A DNA stretch of 14,790 nucleotides from Gelria sp. (GCA_012839665.1 DUMX01000152.1:1-14790); one strand, 5' to 3'. Positions 1 to 6,933 are shown, counted from the first letter of the stretch. The notes: generated from the letters alone by a model not told the origin. Translations and numbers: made by a program.

Positions 1-21
1 CGGTAGGAAGTGTAGGGAACG

Positions 22-108
22 GCCCCTGTGCCGTTCCGTCATGTTGTCGTAATACCGGTGCAACCATTTTCATCGGTGGTTGCGTGTTCCGTACTCATGG
101 GGGGTTAA
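22..108 (+). repeat. Left copy of a flanking inverted repeat
   Basis: Positions 22-69 are identical, base for base over 48 nt, to the reverse complement of 14743-14790 at the other end of the window. Beyond the core the two copies stay recognisably similar up to a CATGGGGGG-TTAA block (96-108 here; 14715-14727 on the other side). This copy carries about ten extra bases near 70-79. It contains local palindromes: GGAACGGC (16-23) pairs with GCCGTTCC (30-37), and GCAACCA (60-66) pairs with TGGTTGC (77-83). No convincing protein is encoded. It resembles the small palindromic dispersed repeats (REP-like) of Firmicutes, but that assignment is inference. Confidence 0.85.
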
Positions 109-168
109 CAAAAGTTATCGGGGTGACAGGGAACCGTTTGTTATTATCTAATAAAAGGGGATATCAAT

Positions 169-1596
169 TTGTCGGGATTAACGCCTATTTATACAGCATT
201 GCAGCAACATGCAGGTAAAGATTTTCTCCGTTTACATATGCCCGGGCATGTAGGAAAAGGTATTAAACAGGAGGCCTTGTTTCGCCTCACTACTTTGGAT
301 TTAACTGAAATACCAGGGTTGGATGATTTGCACTTGCCCGCCGGAGTTATCAAAGAATCGCAGGAATTGCTGGCCCAGGCTTTTGGTGCTGGGAAGAGTT
401 ATTATCTGGTAAACGGGGCGACTTCCGGGATACATACACTATTCCTGGCCCTTAATCAAGAAGGAGAAGAAGTTTTACTACCCCGTAATGCCCACCGTTC
501 TTTTTATGGAGGCCTGGTTTTATCGGGAGCGACTCCCGTTTATATCCCGGTACAGGTAGAATCAGAACTGGGAATAGCCCTGGCCGTTACGGCAGAAGAT
601 GTAAACCGTCTTCTGATTTCGAATCCAGACGTTAATAATGTATTTATTAGTAGTCCAAGCTACTATGGGACAAGCTGTGATATTGCGGGGATTGCCGGCA
701 TCACATCAACTCATAATAAATTACTGCTGGTAGACGAAGCTCATGGCGCCCATTTTGCTTTCAGCCCACTCTACCCTCGACCGGCCTTGGAAAGTGGGGC
801 TGATGGGGTAGTTAATGGTCTGCACAAGACTTTACCCGTCTTAAACCAGGGAGCTTGTCTGCATTTATCGCCGCGTCTGGCTGATGACGCCGGGATAGCA
901 AAAACATTAAGCCTACTCACTACTACCAGTCCTTCTTATCCTATTCTGGCCTCAATGGAGCTGGCCCGCCAGTTTATGGAGGGAAACGGGGAGAGGTTAC
1001 TGGAGAAATCCTACCGGCTTTCCCGGGAATATCGGCAAAAGATAAACGCCATTACCGGTTTGAGCTGTTGTGAGCAAGAATTGCAAACAGTTACCGGAGT
1101 TACGGGTTTGGACCCGCTAAAAATATTGGTTTCGGTGCGGGGAAGTGCATTAAATGGTTACCAGTTTGCGGCATTACTGCGGGATAAATATGGTATTCAA
1201 GTCGAGTTAGACAACCCTAATTTCATCCTGGCCATGTTTTCTATCTTCCATGACCGAAACGATTGGGAAAAGTTTTATCAGGCCTTGCAGGCCATTGCTG
1301 GCGCTTATCCAGGCAGGGGAGGATGGTCTAAGGTAGAACTGCCACCTATACCTCTTATGCTGCTTACCCCTCGTCAGGCTTTCAGGGCTTCTTATCATAA
1401 GGTACCTGTAAAGGATGCACTTAATCGGGTAGCGGCAGAGATGATTGCGGTCTATCCGCCCGGAATACCTTGTATTCTTCCCGGTGAACTGATTAACCAG
1501 GAAATATTGGATTATATTATCTACCTGGGTAAAAGCGAGGTCCGTATACAGGGTCCCCAGGACCCCAGCCTGGAGTATATAAATGTGATTGAATAG
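169..1596 (+). CDS. yaaO: Orn/Lys/Arg decarboxylase family protein (YaaO-like)
   Basis: A PLP-dependent fold-type I decarboxylase of the short (~480 aa) Orn/Lys/Arg class, 475 aa, predicted cytoplasmic; it would make a polyamine or related amine from a basic amino acid. The N-terminal RLHMPGH (21-27) is typical of the family. NGATSGIHT (82-90) is the PLP phosphate region, DEAHGAH (189-195) holds the cofactor-binding Asp and His, and LHKTLP (218-223) contains the Schiff-base lysine K220. The C-terminal domain with a PPGIP motif is complete, so the gene is intact. The start is TTG at 169, preceded by AAAAGGGG with 8 nt spacing. In B. subtilis a member of this family also sits just upstream of tmk. 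Substrate choice among lysine, arginine and ornithine cannot be read from sequence alone. No clear promoter or terminator was found around it. Confidence 0.9.
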   Translation: MSGLTPIYTALQQHAGKDFLRLHMPGHVGKGIKQEALFRLTTLDLTEIPGLDDLHLPAGVIKESQELLAQAFGAGKSYYLVNGATSGIHTLFLALNQEGEEVLLPRNAHRSFYGGLVLSGATPVYIPVQVESELGIALAVTAEDVNRLLISNPDVNNVFISSPSYYGTSCDIAGIAGITSTHNKLLLVDEAHGAHFAFSPLYPRPALESGADGVVNGLHKTLPVLNQGACLHLSPRLADDAGIAKTLSLLTTTSPSYPILASMELARQFMEGNGERLLEKSYRLSREYRQKINAITGLSCCEQELQTVTGVTGLDPLKILVSVRGSALNGYQFAALLRDKYGIQVELDNPNFILAMFSIFHDRNDWEKFYQALQAIAGAYPGRGGWSKVELPPIPLMLLTPRQAFRASYHKVPVKDALNRVAAEMIAVYPPGIPCILPGELINQEILDYIIYLGKSEVRIQGPQDPSLEYINVIE

Positions 1597-1698
1597 CATC
1601 TTCCATTTCCCGTTTTACCTCTAATGGTCTATTATATTAAATATAGGTAGGAGAACTAGTATATTTAAGGTAATTATAAATTGAAGAAGGTGTAGGTA

Positions 1699-2385
1699 CT
1701 GGTAAACAGGGGGATATTTATAAGCCTGGAGGGAATAGACGGTTCGGGGAAGACCAGTTTAATAGAGTTTCTGAAGCCTTATATTGAGCAGCAATTTGGC
1801 TTAGAAGTGTTATGCATCAGAGAACCGGGTGGTAATATAATATCAGAAAAGATAAGAGGGCTACTGCTGGATGCTGCTAATCAGGGGATAACCTCCCGGA
1901 CTGAAGCCTTGCTCTATGCTGCTGCCCGCAGCCAGGTAGTAGAAGAGATTATAAATCCGGCCTTAACGGCTGGGAAAATTGTATTAGCTGACCGTTACAT
2001 GGATTCTACTATAGCCTATCAAGGTTACGGTCGGGGACTGGACATTAATTTTTTACAGGAGCTAAACCAGCTGTGCACAGGAGGGCTAAAACCGGATTTG
2101 ACCCTGCTGCTGGACTTGAGCAGTAAAGAAGCCGAGCTAAGGCGGAAGCAAGAAATCCCTGATCGTTTGGAGAAAGAAGGATTAGCTTTTCAAGAGAAAG
2201 TCCGGCAGGGATATCTGCTCTTAGCAGAACAGGAAAAAGAGCGCATAAAAGTCCTGGATGCCAGGCGGGAAATAGAAAATGTCCTGCAGCAGGCTACACA
2301 TTGGCTAGATGAGCTATTAACCTCATATGATAAGCCGGGGGGGGTTCCTTATGAAGATAGACCGGGAGCGGAAAAAAATAAATAG
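1699..2385 (+). CDS. tmk: Thymidylate kinase, non-canonical start codon
   Basis: Phosphorylates dTMP to dTDP with ATP in the dTTP pathway. The P-loop GIDGSGKT (residues 12-19 from 1699), REPGG (41-45), DRYMDSTIAYQG (98-109) and a LID-like RRKQEIPDRLE segment (148-158) are diagnostic. No ATG, GTG or TTG lies between the in-frame TAG at 1693 and the GTG at 1807, and starting at 1807 would remove the P-loop. I chose CTG 1699 because AAGAAGGTG (1684-1692) sits 6 nt upstream. This gives 228 aa, a little longer than the usual ~205-215, with a short extra C-terminal tail that overlaps yaaR. ATA 1714 would give MFISLEG, also a family-like N-terminus, but it has no properly spaced ribosome binding site. 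TTG 1681 would need read-through of the TAG. The product is certain; the start is not. Confidence 0.93.
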   Translation: MVNRGIFISLEGIDGSGKTSLIEFLKPYIEQQFGLEVLCIREPGGNIISEKIRGLLLDAANQGITSRTEALLYAAARSQVVEEIINPALTAGKIVLADRYMDSTIAYQGYGRGLDINFLQELNQLCTGGLKPDLTLLLDLSSKEAELRRKQEIPDRLEKEGLAFQEKVRQGYLLLAEQEKERIKVLDARREIENVLQQATHWLDELLTSYDKPGGVPYEDRPGAEKNK

Positions 2386-2800
2386 CTTCGGTACTCCGGC
2401 AAGAAGTGGTGTACAGGAAGTAAAGAAGAGTGCGGCTTCATCTTTTGAACAGGAACTGGCACAGCGGCGTGATACGGAAAGCCAGCAGCGCATGCAAGAA
2501 ATATTAAAAGAGATTGACCGCTTAAACGATAAATTAAATTACAGCTTGAATATAAATGATTTGATGTTGTATAAGAAGAAGGTAAAACAGTTTTTGCAGG
2601 AGGCTACTACCCGGGCTTACGGGGTAAAACAGGAGCGGGGCCGTAGTCGCCGGGGGCGCAGCCTTTTGATTTCGATTGCTACCATAGACAAGGAAGTGGA
2701 GAATTTGATTCAGGATTTTGTCAGGGAGGACAAAGAGCCGGTCGATGTACTGGTTACCCTGGATAAAATCAGAGGTATGTTGGTAGACCTGATGATATAA
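2351..2800 (+). CDS. yaaR: YaaR family protein (DUF327)
   Basis: A 149-aa soluble, highly charged protein matching YaaR/DUF327 in length (B. subtilis ~146 aa) and genomic position between tmk and holB. The biochemical function of the family is unknown to me. Visible features are a basic N-terminus (MKIDRERKKI), a Gln/Glu/Arg-rich helical middle, and the C-terminal block around YKKKVKQFLQEATTRAYGVKQ followed by DKEVENLIQDFV and LVTLDKIRGMLVDLMI, which look like amphipathic helices. ATG 2351 is preferred because a G-rich tract (2337-2344) lies 6 nt upstream; the in-frame ATG at 2327 has no such site. The gene overlaps the end of tmk by 35 nt in another frame, which suggests translational coupling. 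Confidence 0.85.
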   Translation: MKIDRERKKINSFGTPARSGVQEVKKSAASSFEQELAQRRDTESQQRMQEILKEIDRLNDKLNYSLNINDLMLYKKKVKQFLQEATTRAYGVKQERGRSRRGRSLLISIATIDKEVENLIQDFVREDKEPVDVLVTLDKIRGMLVDLMI

Positions 2801-2812
2801 TAGGGGAGAGTT

Positions 2813-3772
2813 ATGGATTATTTTGCTGGAATTATAGGTCAGGGACGGGCTATTAACCTGCTAACCAAAAGTATGGATAATGGCAACATCAGTCATGCCT
2901 ATCTTTTTTCCGGTCCATCCGGGGTGGGGAAAATGCAGGTAGCTGTAGCTTTTGCTTATAGCCTTATTTGTTTACAGGATAAACAAGCAGGTATATATTT
3001 TAGTGAAAACATACACCCGGACCTTTTAATCATAGAAAAACTGGAAAATCGGAGTTTAATCAGTAAAGAACAGATAACTGACGAATTGGAACCCTGGTTA
3101 GCCTTAAAACCCTACCGGGCTCAACGCCGGGTAGCTATAATCAGGGATGCTCACTTAATGAGTTTGGAGGCGGCCAATGCTCTGTTAAAAACCCTGGAGG
3201 AGCCGCCACTTCATGCTTTAATAATATTAATCAGCGATGATTATAATTTATTAGAAACTATCATTTCCCGTTGTCAGCTAGTGCGCTTTTTTTCGCTATC
3301 GGAAAAAGATATAGTAAAATATCTGCTCGAGCAGGGTATTGATGAGGAAAAAGCCGTCTGGGCAGCTCAGCTAAGTCAGGGTAGTATCAGCAGAGCCCTG
3401 CTTTTTGCCCGGGAAGAAGATTTAGAACAAATTTGGGATACAGTAATAGCAATTATCAAAGATTTGGCCCTGGGGCGGAGGGCAGCTATTTTCGAGATAT
3501 CTGAGAAAATCCAAAGGGCTCCAGATTTAAGCATTAAGTTAATGGAAACAATTTTAAGAGATGCATTGATAGCCGGAAAAAGCAGGCAGCAAGGTAGTTT
3601 TTTGGCACCGGAAGTCCCCGAACTGCAAAAATTGCTGCAGGGTAAAGACCAGCAAAAAATAATGCAAGCTATAACAGAAATAGATAAACTAAGGACTTAT
3701 TACCGGCGCAATGTAAATACTGTATTAATAAATACAAATATAGGCTATCAGCTCTGGGAAGCACTGCAATAG
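2813..3772 (+). CDS. holB: DNA polymerase III delta-prime subunit (HolB), degenerate zinc module
   Basis: The delta-prime subunit of the clamp loader, an AAA+ protein that works with DnaX and delta to load the beta clamp. Supporting motifs are IIGQGRAINLL (7-17), SHAYLFSGPSGVGK (27-40), RDAHLMSLEAANALLKTLEEPP (111-132, Walker B and sensor region) and ISRCQ (151-155, the conserved SRC arginine-finger motif). The length is 319 aa, close to the family norm. Two oddities are visible. The Walker A lysine is followed by Met41 rather than Ser/Thr. The usual four-cysteine zinc segment before HPD (68-70) has one cysteine (C53). Delta-prime often does not hydrolyse ATP, so the first is tolerable. Start ATG 2813 has GGGGAGAG just upstream. 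It lies 12 nt after yaaR and 28 nt before yaaT, consistent with one operon. Confidence 0.92.
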   Translation: MDYFAGIIGQGRAINLLTKSMDNGNISHAYLFSGPSGVGKMQVAVAFAYSLICLQDKQAGIYFSENIHPDLLIIEKLENRSLISKEQITDELEPWLALKPYRAQRRVAIIRDAHLMSLEAANALLKTLEEPPLHALIILISDDYNLLETIISRCQLVRFFSLSEKDIVKYLLEQGIDEEKAVWAAQLSQGSISRALLFAREEDLEQIWDTVIAIIKDLALGRRAAIFEISEKIQRAPDLSIKLMETILRDALIAGKSRQQGSFLAPEVPELQKLLQGKDQQKIMQAITEIDKLRTYYRRNVNTVLINTNIGYQLWEALQ

Positions 3773-3800
3773 CTGATAGACTATGAAGGAGGTAAAAGTA

Positions 3801-4550
3801 ATGGCCTGGGTAGCAGGGATAAGATTTAAACCTGCAGGTAAAATATATTATTTTGATTGTGAGGAATTTGATTTAGAGGCAGGGGATGCCGTAATTGTAG
3901 AAACTATCAGGGGCATAGAATGCGGAACCGTAGCTATAGGTAAGCGGGAAATGAGCGAGGAGGAGCTGGTTTTACCCTTAAAAACCGTAATACGTAAAGC
4001 TACCGAAAAAGATATTGAAGTTTATAATCGGAATAGGCAAAAAGAAGCAGAAGCCATGAGAATATGTAAACAAAAAGTAAAAGAGCATCAGTTGCCTATG
4101 CGTCTGATTGATGTTGAATATACTTTTGATATGGGAAAAGTCATTTTTTATTTTACGGCCGATGGGCGGGTGGATTTCCGAGAACTGGTAAAAGACCTGG
4201 CCTCTGTTTTTAAGACCCGAATAGAACTCCGTCAGATTGGGGTGCGAGATGAAGCTAAAATGCTAGGTGGGTTGGGGACCTGTGGCCGGATATTATGCTG
4301 TAATTGTTTCCTGGGGGAATTTGCGCCCGTCTCTATCCGTATGGCCAAGGAGCAGAACCTGTCATTAAATCCGTCTAAAATATCAGGTATTTGTGGACGC
4401 CTGATGTGCTGCCTCAACTATGAATCGGACTTATATGGAGCCAATAAGAGAAACGGGGAGGACGAGCATGGAGAAAAGTCTACAGGAGGTAAAATTAATC
4501 TTGCGGGAACTAATGCTGGAAGTGGGGGAGCTCAAAGAACGGGTAATTAA
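3801..4550 (+). CDS. ricT: RicT/YaaT, PSP1 domain, Fe-S type cysteine motifs
   Basis: Homologue of B. subtilis YaaT/RicT, which with RicA (YmcA) and RicF (YlbF) forms a complex that affects RNase Y-dependent mRNA processing and sporulation, competence and biofilm decisions. The PSP1 C-terminal domain covers roughly residues 60-145. Seven cysteines follow in two clusters, GTCGRILCCNC (C161, C166, C167, C169) and ICGRLMCC (C198, C203, C204), consistent with the [4Fe-4S] ligation described for this family. ATG 3801 is chosen because AAGGAGGT (3786-3793) lies 7 nt upstream; the ATG at 3783 precedes that site. The protein is 249 aa against ~275 in B. subtilis. After NYESDLY (206-212) the tail becomes Gly/Asn-rich and overlaps yabA by 83 nt, so it looks like out-of-frame yabA sequence rather than a conserved segment. 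Confidence 0.92.
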   Translation: MAWVAGIRFKPAGKIYYFDCEEFDLEAGDAVIVETIRGIECGTVAIGKREMSEEELVLPLKTVIRKATEKDIEVYNRNRQKEAEAMRICKQKVKEHQLPMRLIDVEYTFDMGKVIFYFTADGRVDFRELVKDLASVFKTRIELRQIGVRDEAKMLGGLGTCGRILCCNCFLGEFAPVSIRMAKEQNLSLNPSKISGICGRLMCCLNYESDLYGANKRNGEDEHGEKSTGGKINLAGTNAGSGGAQRTGN

Positions 4551-4743
4551 GCTGGAAAGAGATTTGATACAGGAGGAAGAAGAACCACCTCCACCAGCAT
4601 ATAGTAGCCTGGAATTAGAAGGCGAGAGTTATGAGAACCTGGGCAGAATTTATAACCAGGGGTATCATATTTGTCCTGCTGCTTTTGGGCGACTGCGCGG
4701 CGGAGAATGCCTCTTTTGTATAGCTTTTATGGAAAGGGAGTAA
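4468..4743 (+). CDS. yabA: YabA, replication initiation control protein
   Basis: Negative regulator of replication initiation in Firmicutes that bridges DnaA and the DnaN clamp. The N-terminal ~35 residues form a heptad-like coiled coil (oligomerisation), followed by an acidic and proline-rich linker (EEEEPPPPAY) and the conserved C-terminal block SYENLGRIYNQGYHICP...GGECLFC. H67, C69, C81 and C84 are the putative zinc ligands. At 91 aa it is shorter than the ~119-aa B. subtilis protein, mainly in the coiled coil and linker. ATG 4468 is preferred because GGGGAGG (4455-4461) lies 6 nt upstream; an in-frame ATG at 4420 would add a stretch unlike the family. The first 83 nt lie inside yaaT in another frame, implying coupled translation. 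trmN6 starts 3 nt after the stop. Confidence 0.88.
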   Translation: MEKSLQEVKLILRELMLEVGELKERVIKLERDLIQEEEEPPPPAYSSLELEGESYENLGRIYNQGYHICPAAFGRLRGGECLFCIAFMERE

Positions 4744-4746
4744 TAG

Positions 4747-5505
4747 GTGAAACCTGAATCAAGCAAACCCATATATGCCGATGAAACCCTGGATGATTTA
4801 ATTATCAGGGGCTATAAACTAATTCAGCCTCGCCAGGGTTACCGTTTTTCCATAGATGCTGTTCTCTTAGCCCATTTTGCGGACCTAAAAAAGGTAAAAC
4901 AGGTAGTTGACCTCGGCTGTGGCAATGGGGTAATTCCCCTTTTATTATCTGCACGTTCTGATGCGATCAGTATTACCGGGGTGGAAATTCAGGAAACCAT
5001 GGTTGAGCGTGCTCGTAGAAGTGTGGAGTATAACCGTTTACAGGAACAGATTAAAATTATACCCGGTGACCTGATGGAGATAGAGAAGTATTTGCCGGCG
5101 GCATCGACAGATCTGGTTATAAGTAACCCCCCCTTTTGGAGCAGAGGGGAAGGTCATCTCAGTAAAAACCCGGAAGTAGCCTGTGCTCGTCATGAAATAG
5201 CCCTGAATCTTAAAGGTCTTATTCGGGCGGCGGCTTATCTTTTAACCCCGGGAGGGAGCTTTTGCCTTATTCATCGGGCTGAGCGTTTAACTGACATAAT
5301 AAACATTTGTACTGCAAATAAACTTTTACCCGTCCGCTTGAGGACGGTTCATTCTTTCTGGCAAAAAGAAGCCAAACTAATATTACTAGAAGCGCAAAAA
5401 AGAGAGCGGGGACAATTGCAGCTGCTGCCTCCGCTGATTATCTACAATCAACCTGGAGAATACACCGAGGAAATAAATCGTTTATATATTGGAGAGGAAA
5501 GATAA
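4747..5505 (+). CDS. trmN6: tRNA adenine-N6 methyltransferase, YabB/TrmN6 family
   Basis: SAM-dependent class I methyltransferase, 252 aa, of the YabB/YfiC group that makes N6-methyladenosine at tRNA position 37. The N-terminal DETLDDLIIRGYKLIQPRQGYRFSIDAVLLAHF is characteristic. VDLGCGNGVIPL (54-65) is motif I for SAM binding, GVEIQ (78-82) carries the acidic ribose-binding residue, and SNPPFW (126-131) is the amino-methyltransferase motif IV that contacts the target adenine. Start GTG 4747 has GGGAG six nt upstream; yabA ends three bases earlier. It is followed by rsmI after 3 nt. The small GIY-YIG gene yazA found between these two in B. subtilis is missing here. Substrate specificity is inferred from family and synteny. 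Confidence 0.88.
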   Translation: MKPESSKPIYADETLDDLIIRGYKLIQPRQGYRFSIDAVLLAHFADLKKVKQVVDLGCGNGVIPLLLSARSDAISITGVEIQETMVERARRSVEYNRLQEQIKIIPGDLMEIEKYLPAASTDLVISNPPFWSRGEGHLSKNPEVACARHEIALNLKGLIRAAAYLLTPGGSFCLIHRAERLTDIINICTANKLLPVRLRTVHSFWQKEAKLILLEAQKRERGQLQLLPPLIIYNQPGEYTEEINRLYIGEER

Positions 5506-5508
5506 ATA

Positions 5509-6336
5509 ATGGGCAAGCTGTATGTATGTGCTACTCCCATCGGCAATTTAGAGGATGTCAGCATAAGGCTGCTTAAGACCTTGCGCCAGGTAGATATAAT
5601 AGCTTGTGAAGATACCCGCCATACCTTGAAGCTTTTAAACCATTATAAAATTAAAAAACAGCTTATAAGTTACCATGAACACAGTAAACCCGAAAAAGAG
5701 GATTATATCATTAAGCTACTTCAGGAGGGTAAAGACATAGCTCTGGTATCTGATGCAGGAATGCCAGCCATATCTGACCCGGGGGAGCGTTTGGTTAAAA
5801 AAGCTATCACAGCAGGTATTAACCTGGAGGTGATACCTGGTCCATCGGCTCTGATTACGGCCCTGGCTGTTTCCGGGATGGATACTACTGCCTTTGTATT
5901 TGAGGGATTTCTACCCCCACGCAGTTCCCTGAGAAGGAAACGACTGGAGAAACTAAAAGAAGAACCGCGTACCATCATTTTGTATGAGTCGCCCCATCGC
6001 CTCCTGGTGTGTTTGCAGGATATAGAATCAGTTTTAGGAAAAGAGCGTAAGTTGGCCATCGCCCGTGAATTAACTAAAATCTATGAAGAGATTAAAAGGG
6101 GTAGCGCTGCCCAGCTCTACGAATATTACAGTCTTAACCCACCTCGGGGCGAGATCTGTATAATTATTCAGGGCAAAGCTGTAGTGGTAGAAACCAAGAG
6201 CCTTCCGGAAATTGCCCGGGAGGTAGAAGAGTTACTGGAACAGGGAATGAATAAAAAAGAGGCCCTCAAAAAGAAGGCCCGCGAGTACGGAATTAAAAAA
6301 TCCACGCTCTATAATTATTTTATTGATTCCAAATAA
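5509..6336 (+). CDS. rsmI: 16S rRNA C1402 2'-O-methyltransferase RsmI
   Basis: Tetrapyrrole-methylase-fold (SPOUT-unrelated) enzyme that methylates the 2'-O of C1402 in the decoding centre of 16S rRNA; with 275 aa it has the usual length. LYVCATPIGNLEDVS (4-18) is the family N-terminal signature. ACEDTRHTLKLLNHY (32-46), SYHEHS (54-59), SDAGMPAISDPG (81-92) and the VIPGPSALITAL block follow in normal order. The C-terminal ~45 residues (NKKEALKKKAREYGIKKSTLYNYF) form the helical RNA-binding-like domain seen in RsmI. Start ATG 5509 is preceded by GGAGAGGAAAG. It ends the upstream gene run and is convergent with abrB across only 11 nt; I see no hairpin terminator in that gap. Confidence 0.94.
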   Translation: MGKLYVCATPIGNLEDVSIRLLKTLRQVDIIACEDTRHTLKLLNHYKIKKQLISYHEHSKPEKEDYIIKLLQEGKDIALVSDAGMPAISDPGERLVKKAITAGINLEVIPGPSALITALAVSGMDTTAFVFEGFLPPRSSLRRKRLEKLKEEPRTIILYESPHRLLVCLQDIESVLGKERKLAIARELTKIYEEIKRGSAAQLYEYYSLNPPRGEICIIIQGKAVVVETKSLPEIAREVEELLEQGMNKKEALKKKAREYGIKKSTLYNYFIDSK

Positions 6337-6347
6337 ATTGCTATGTA

Positions 6348-6599
6348 CTAACCTACTTGTTTGGTTAACTCAGTAAGACAGCTTCTGCAGAGATTTTTCC
6401 CTTTATAATTAAATACATCTTCAGCATTACCGCAGAATATACAAGCGGGCTCGTATTTTTTGAGTATTATTTTTTCGCTATCAACATAGATTTCTAAAGC
6501 ATCTTTTTCTTCAATACCCATGGTGCGTCTTAATTCTATTGGAATAACAATACGACCCAGCTCATCAACTTTTCTTACTACACCAGTTGATTTCATCAT
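6348..6599 (-). CDS. abrB: AbrB-family transition-state regulator with C4 tail
   Basis: Swapped-hairpin AbrB DNA-binding protein, 83 aa. Residues 1-50 (MKSTGVVRKVDELGRIVIPIELRR then EKDALEIYVDSEKIILKKY) closely follow B. subtilis AbrB, a repressor of post-exponential genes. The C-terminus differs from Bacillus: C53-x2-C56 and C71-x2-C74 frame a short FNYKGKNLC segment, like a small zinc ribbon; comparable tails are known in clostridial AbrB proteins. Two adjacent ATGs (6599 and 6596) are both possible; GGAGGAGGG lies about 8 nt upstream of the first. It has its own sigma-A-like promoter, is transcribed divergently from metG, and keeps the B. subtilis position next to rsmI and metS. Zinc binding is inferred from spacing only. 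Confidence 0.94.
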   Translation of the reverse strand: MMKSTGVVRKVDELGRIVIPIELRRTMGIEEKDALEIYVDSEKIILKKYEPACIFCGNAEDVFNYKGKNLCRSCLTELTKQVG

Positions 6600-6642
6600 A
6601 GCTACAACCCTCCTCCACTATATTAATTCTCTTTCCACCGCA

Positions 6643-6671
6643 AATATACCATTGCTGGGATAAATAGTCAA
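6643..6671 (-). promoter_or_regulatory. Sigma-A-like promoter of abrB
   Basis: Read on the minus strand: TTGACT (6671-6666), a 17-nt spacer, then TATATT (6648-6643), matching the vegetative consensus at 5/6 and 5/6 positions. It lies about 45 nt upstream of the abrB start codon. AbrB proteins commonly repress their own gene, but no defined operator can be read here. Confidence 0.75.
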
Positions 6672-6852
6672 GCATTTTTCTACATTTTCAGACGAAAGAA
6701 TAAATATTAAAGTATATATTTGTTTATTATGGGCTAAATAGTGCACGAAAACACAAGATATCTCTGCTTTTATCAATTCTTGGTATTCTTTCCGGAGTAC
6801 GGATATAAGGCCTGATATAGTGTAAAACTATTAAAAAAGATTTACTAATAGT

Positions 6853-6881
6853 TTGCTGTGTAGGACAAGTTTGCTTATTAT
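6853..6881 (+). promoter_or_regulatory. Probable promoter of metG-tatD
   Basis: TTGCTG (6853-6858), a 17-nt spacer and TATTAT (6876-6881). The -10 box is good and the -35 box weak. It is the best-placed candidate, about 50 nt before the GTG start. The right arm of the 6825-6854 inverted repeat touches the -35 box, so a repressor or activator site there is possible. Confidence 0.5.
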
Positions 6882-6933
6882 ATAAAAGGAAACTAATAAG
6901 AATTTTTAATTGAAGGAAGCAGGAGGGACTAAA

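Larger units (their letters stand above)
6600..6933. other. Divergent intergenic region between abrB and metG
   Basis: AT-rich, with no credible coding sequence. It holds the abrB promoter (6643-6671, minus), a probable metG promoter (6853-6881, plus) and a 9-bp inverted repeat, AAACTATTA (6825-6833) with TAATAGTTT (6846-6854). I looked for a T-box (conserved GGGTGGAACC-type antiterminator) or an S-box in front of metG and saw neither. The stretch 6690-6820 shows nothing I can assign. Confidence 0.7.

Noticed and set aside
3..152. Open plus-strand frame across the left repeat
   Set aside because: It covers palindromic repeat sequence, has no start with a binding site and gives a product with no recognisable pattern.
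1207..1599. Minus-strand open frame of 130 codons inside the decarboxylase
   Set aside because: Wholly antisense to a well-supported conserved gene; composition is that of a shadow frame.
4417..4550. Frameshift pseudogene interpretation of yaaT
   Set aside because: The PSP1 domain and both cysteine clusters are complete; only the weakly conserved tail is altered, so the gene is called intact.
6337..6347. Shared terminator between convergent rsmI and abrB
   Set aside because: The gap is 11 nt and no stable hairpin with a T-run is visible in it or at either gene end.
6690..6933. T-box or S-box leader in front of metG
   Set aside because: The conserved antiterminator block and a leader terminator are absent, and the promoter candidate leaves only about 50 nt of leader.
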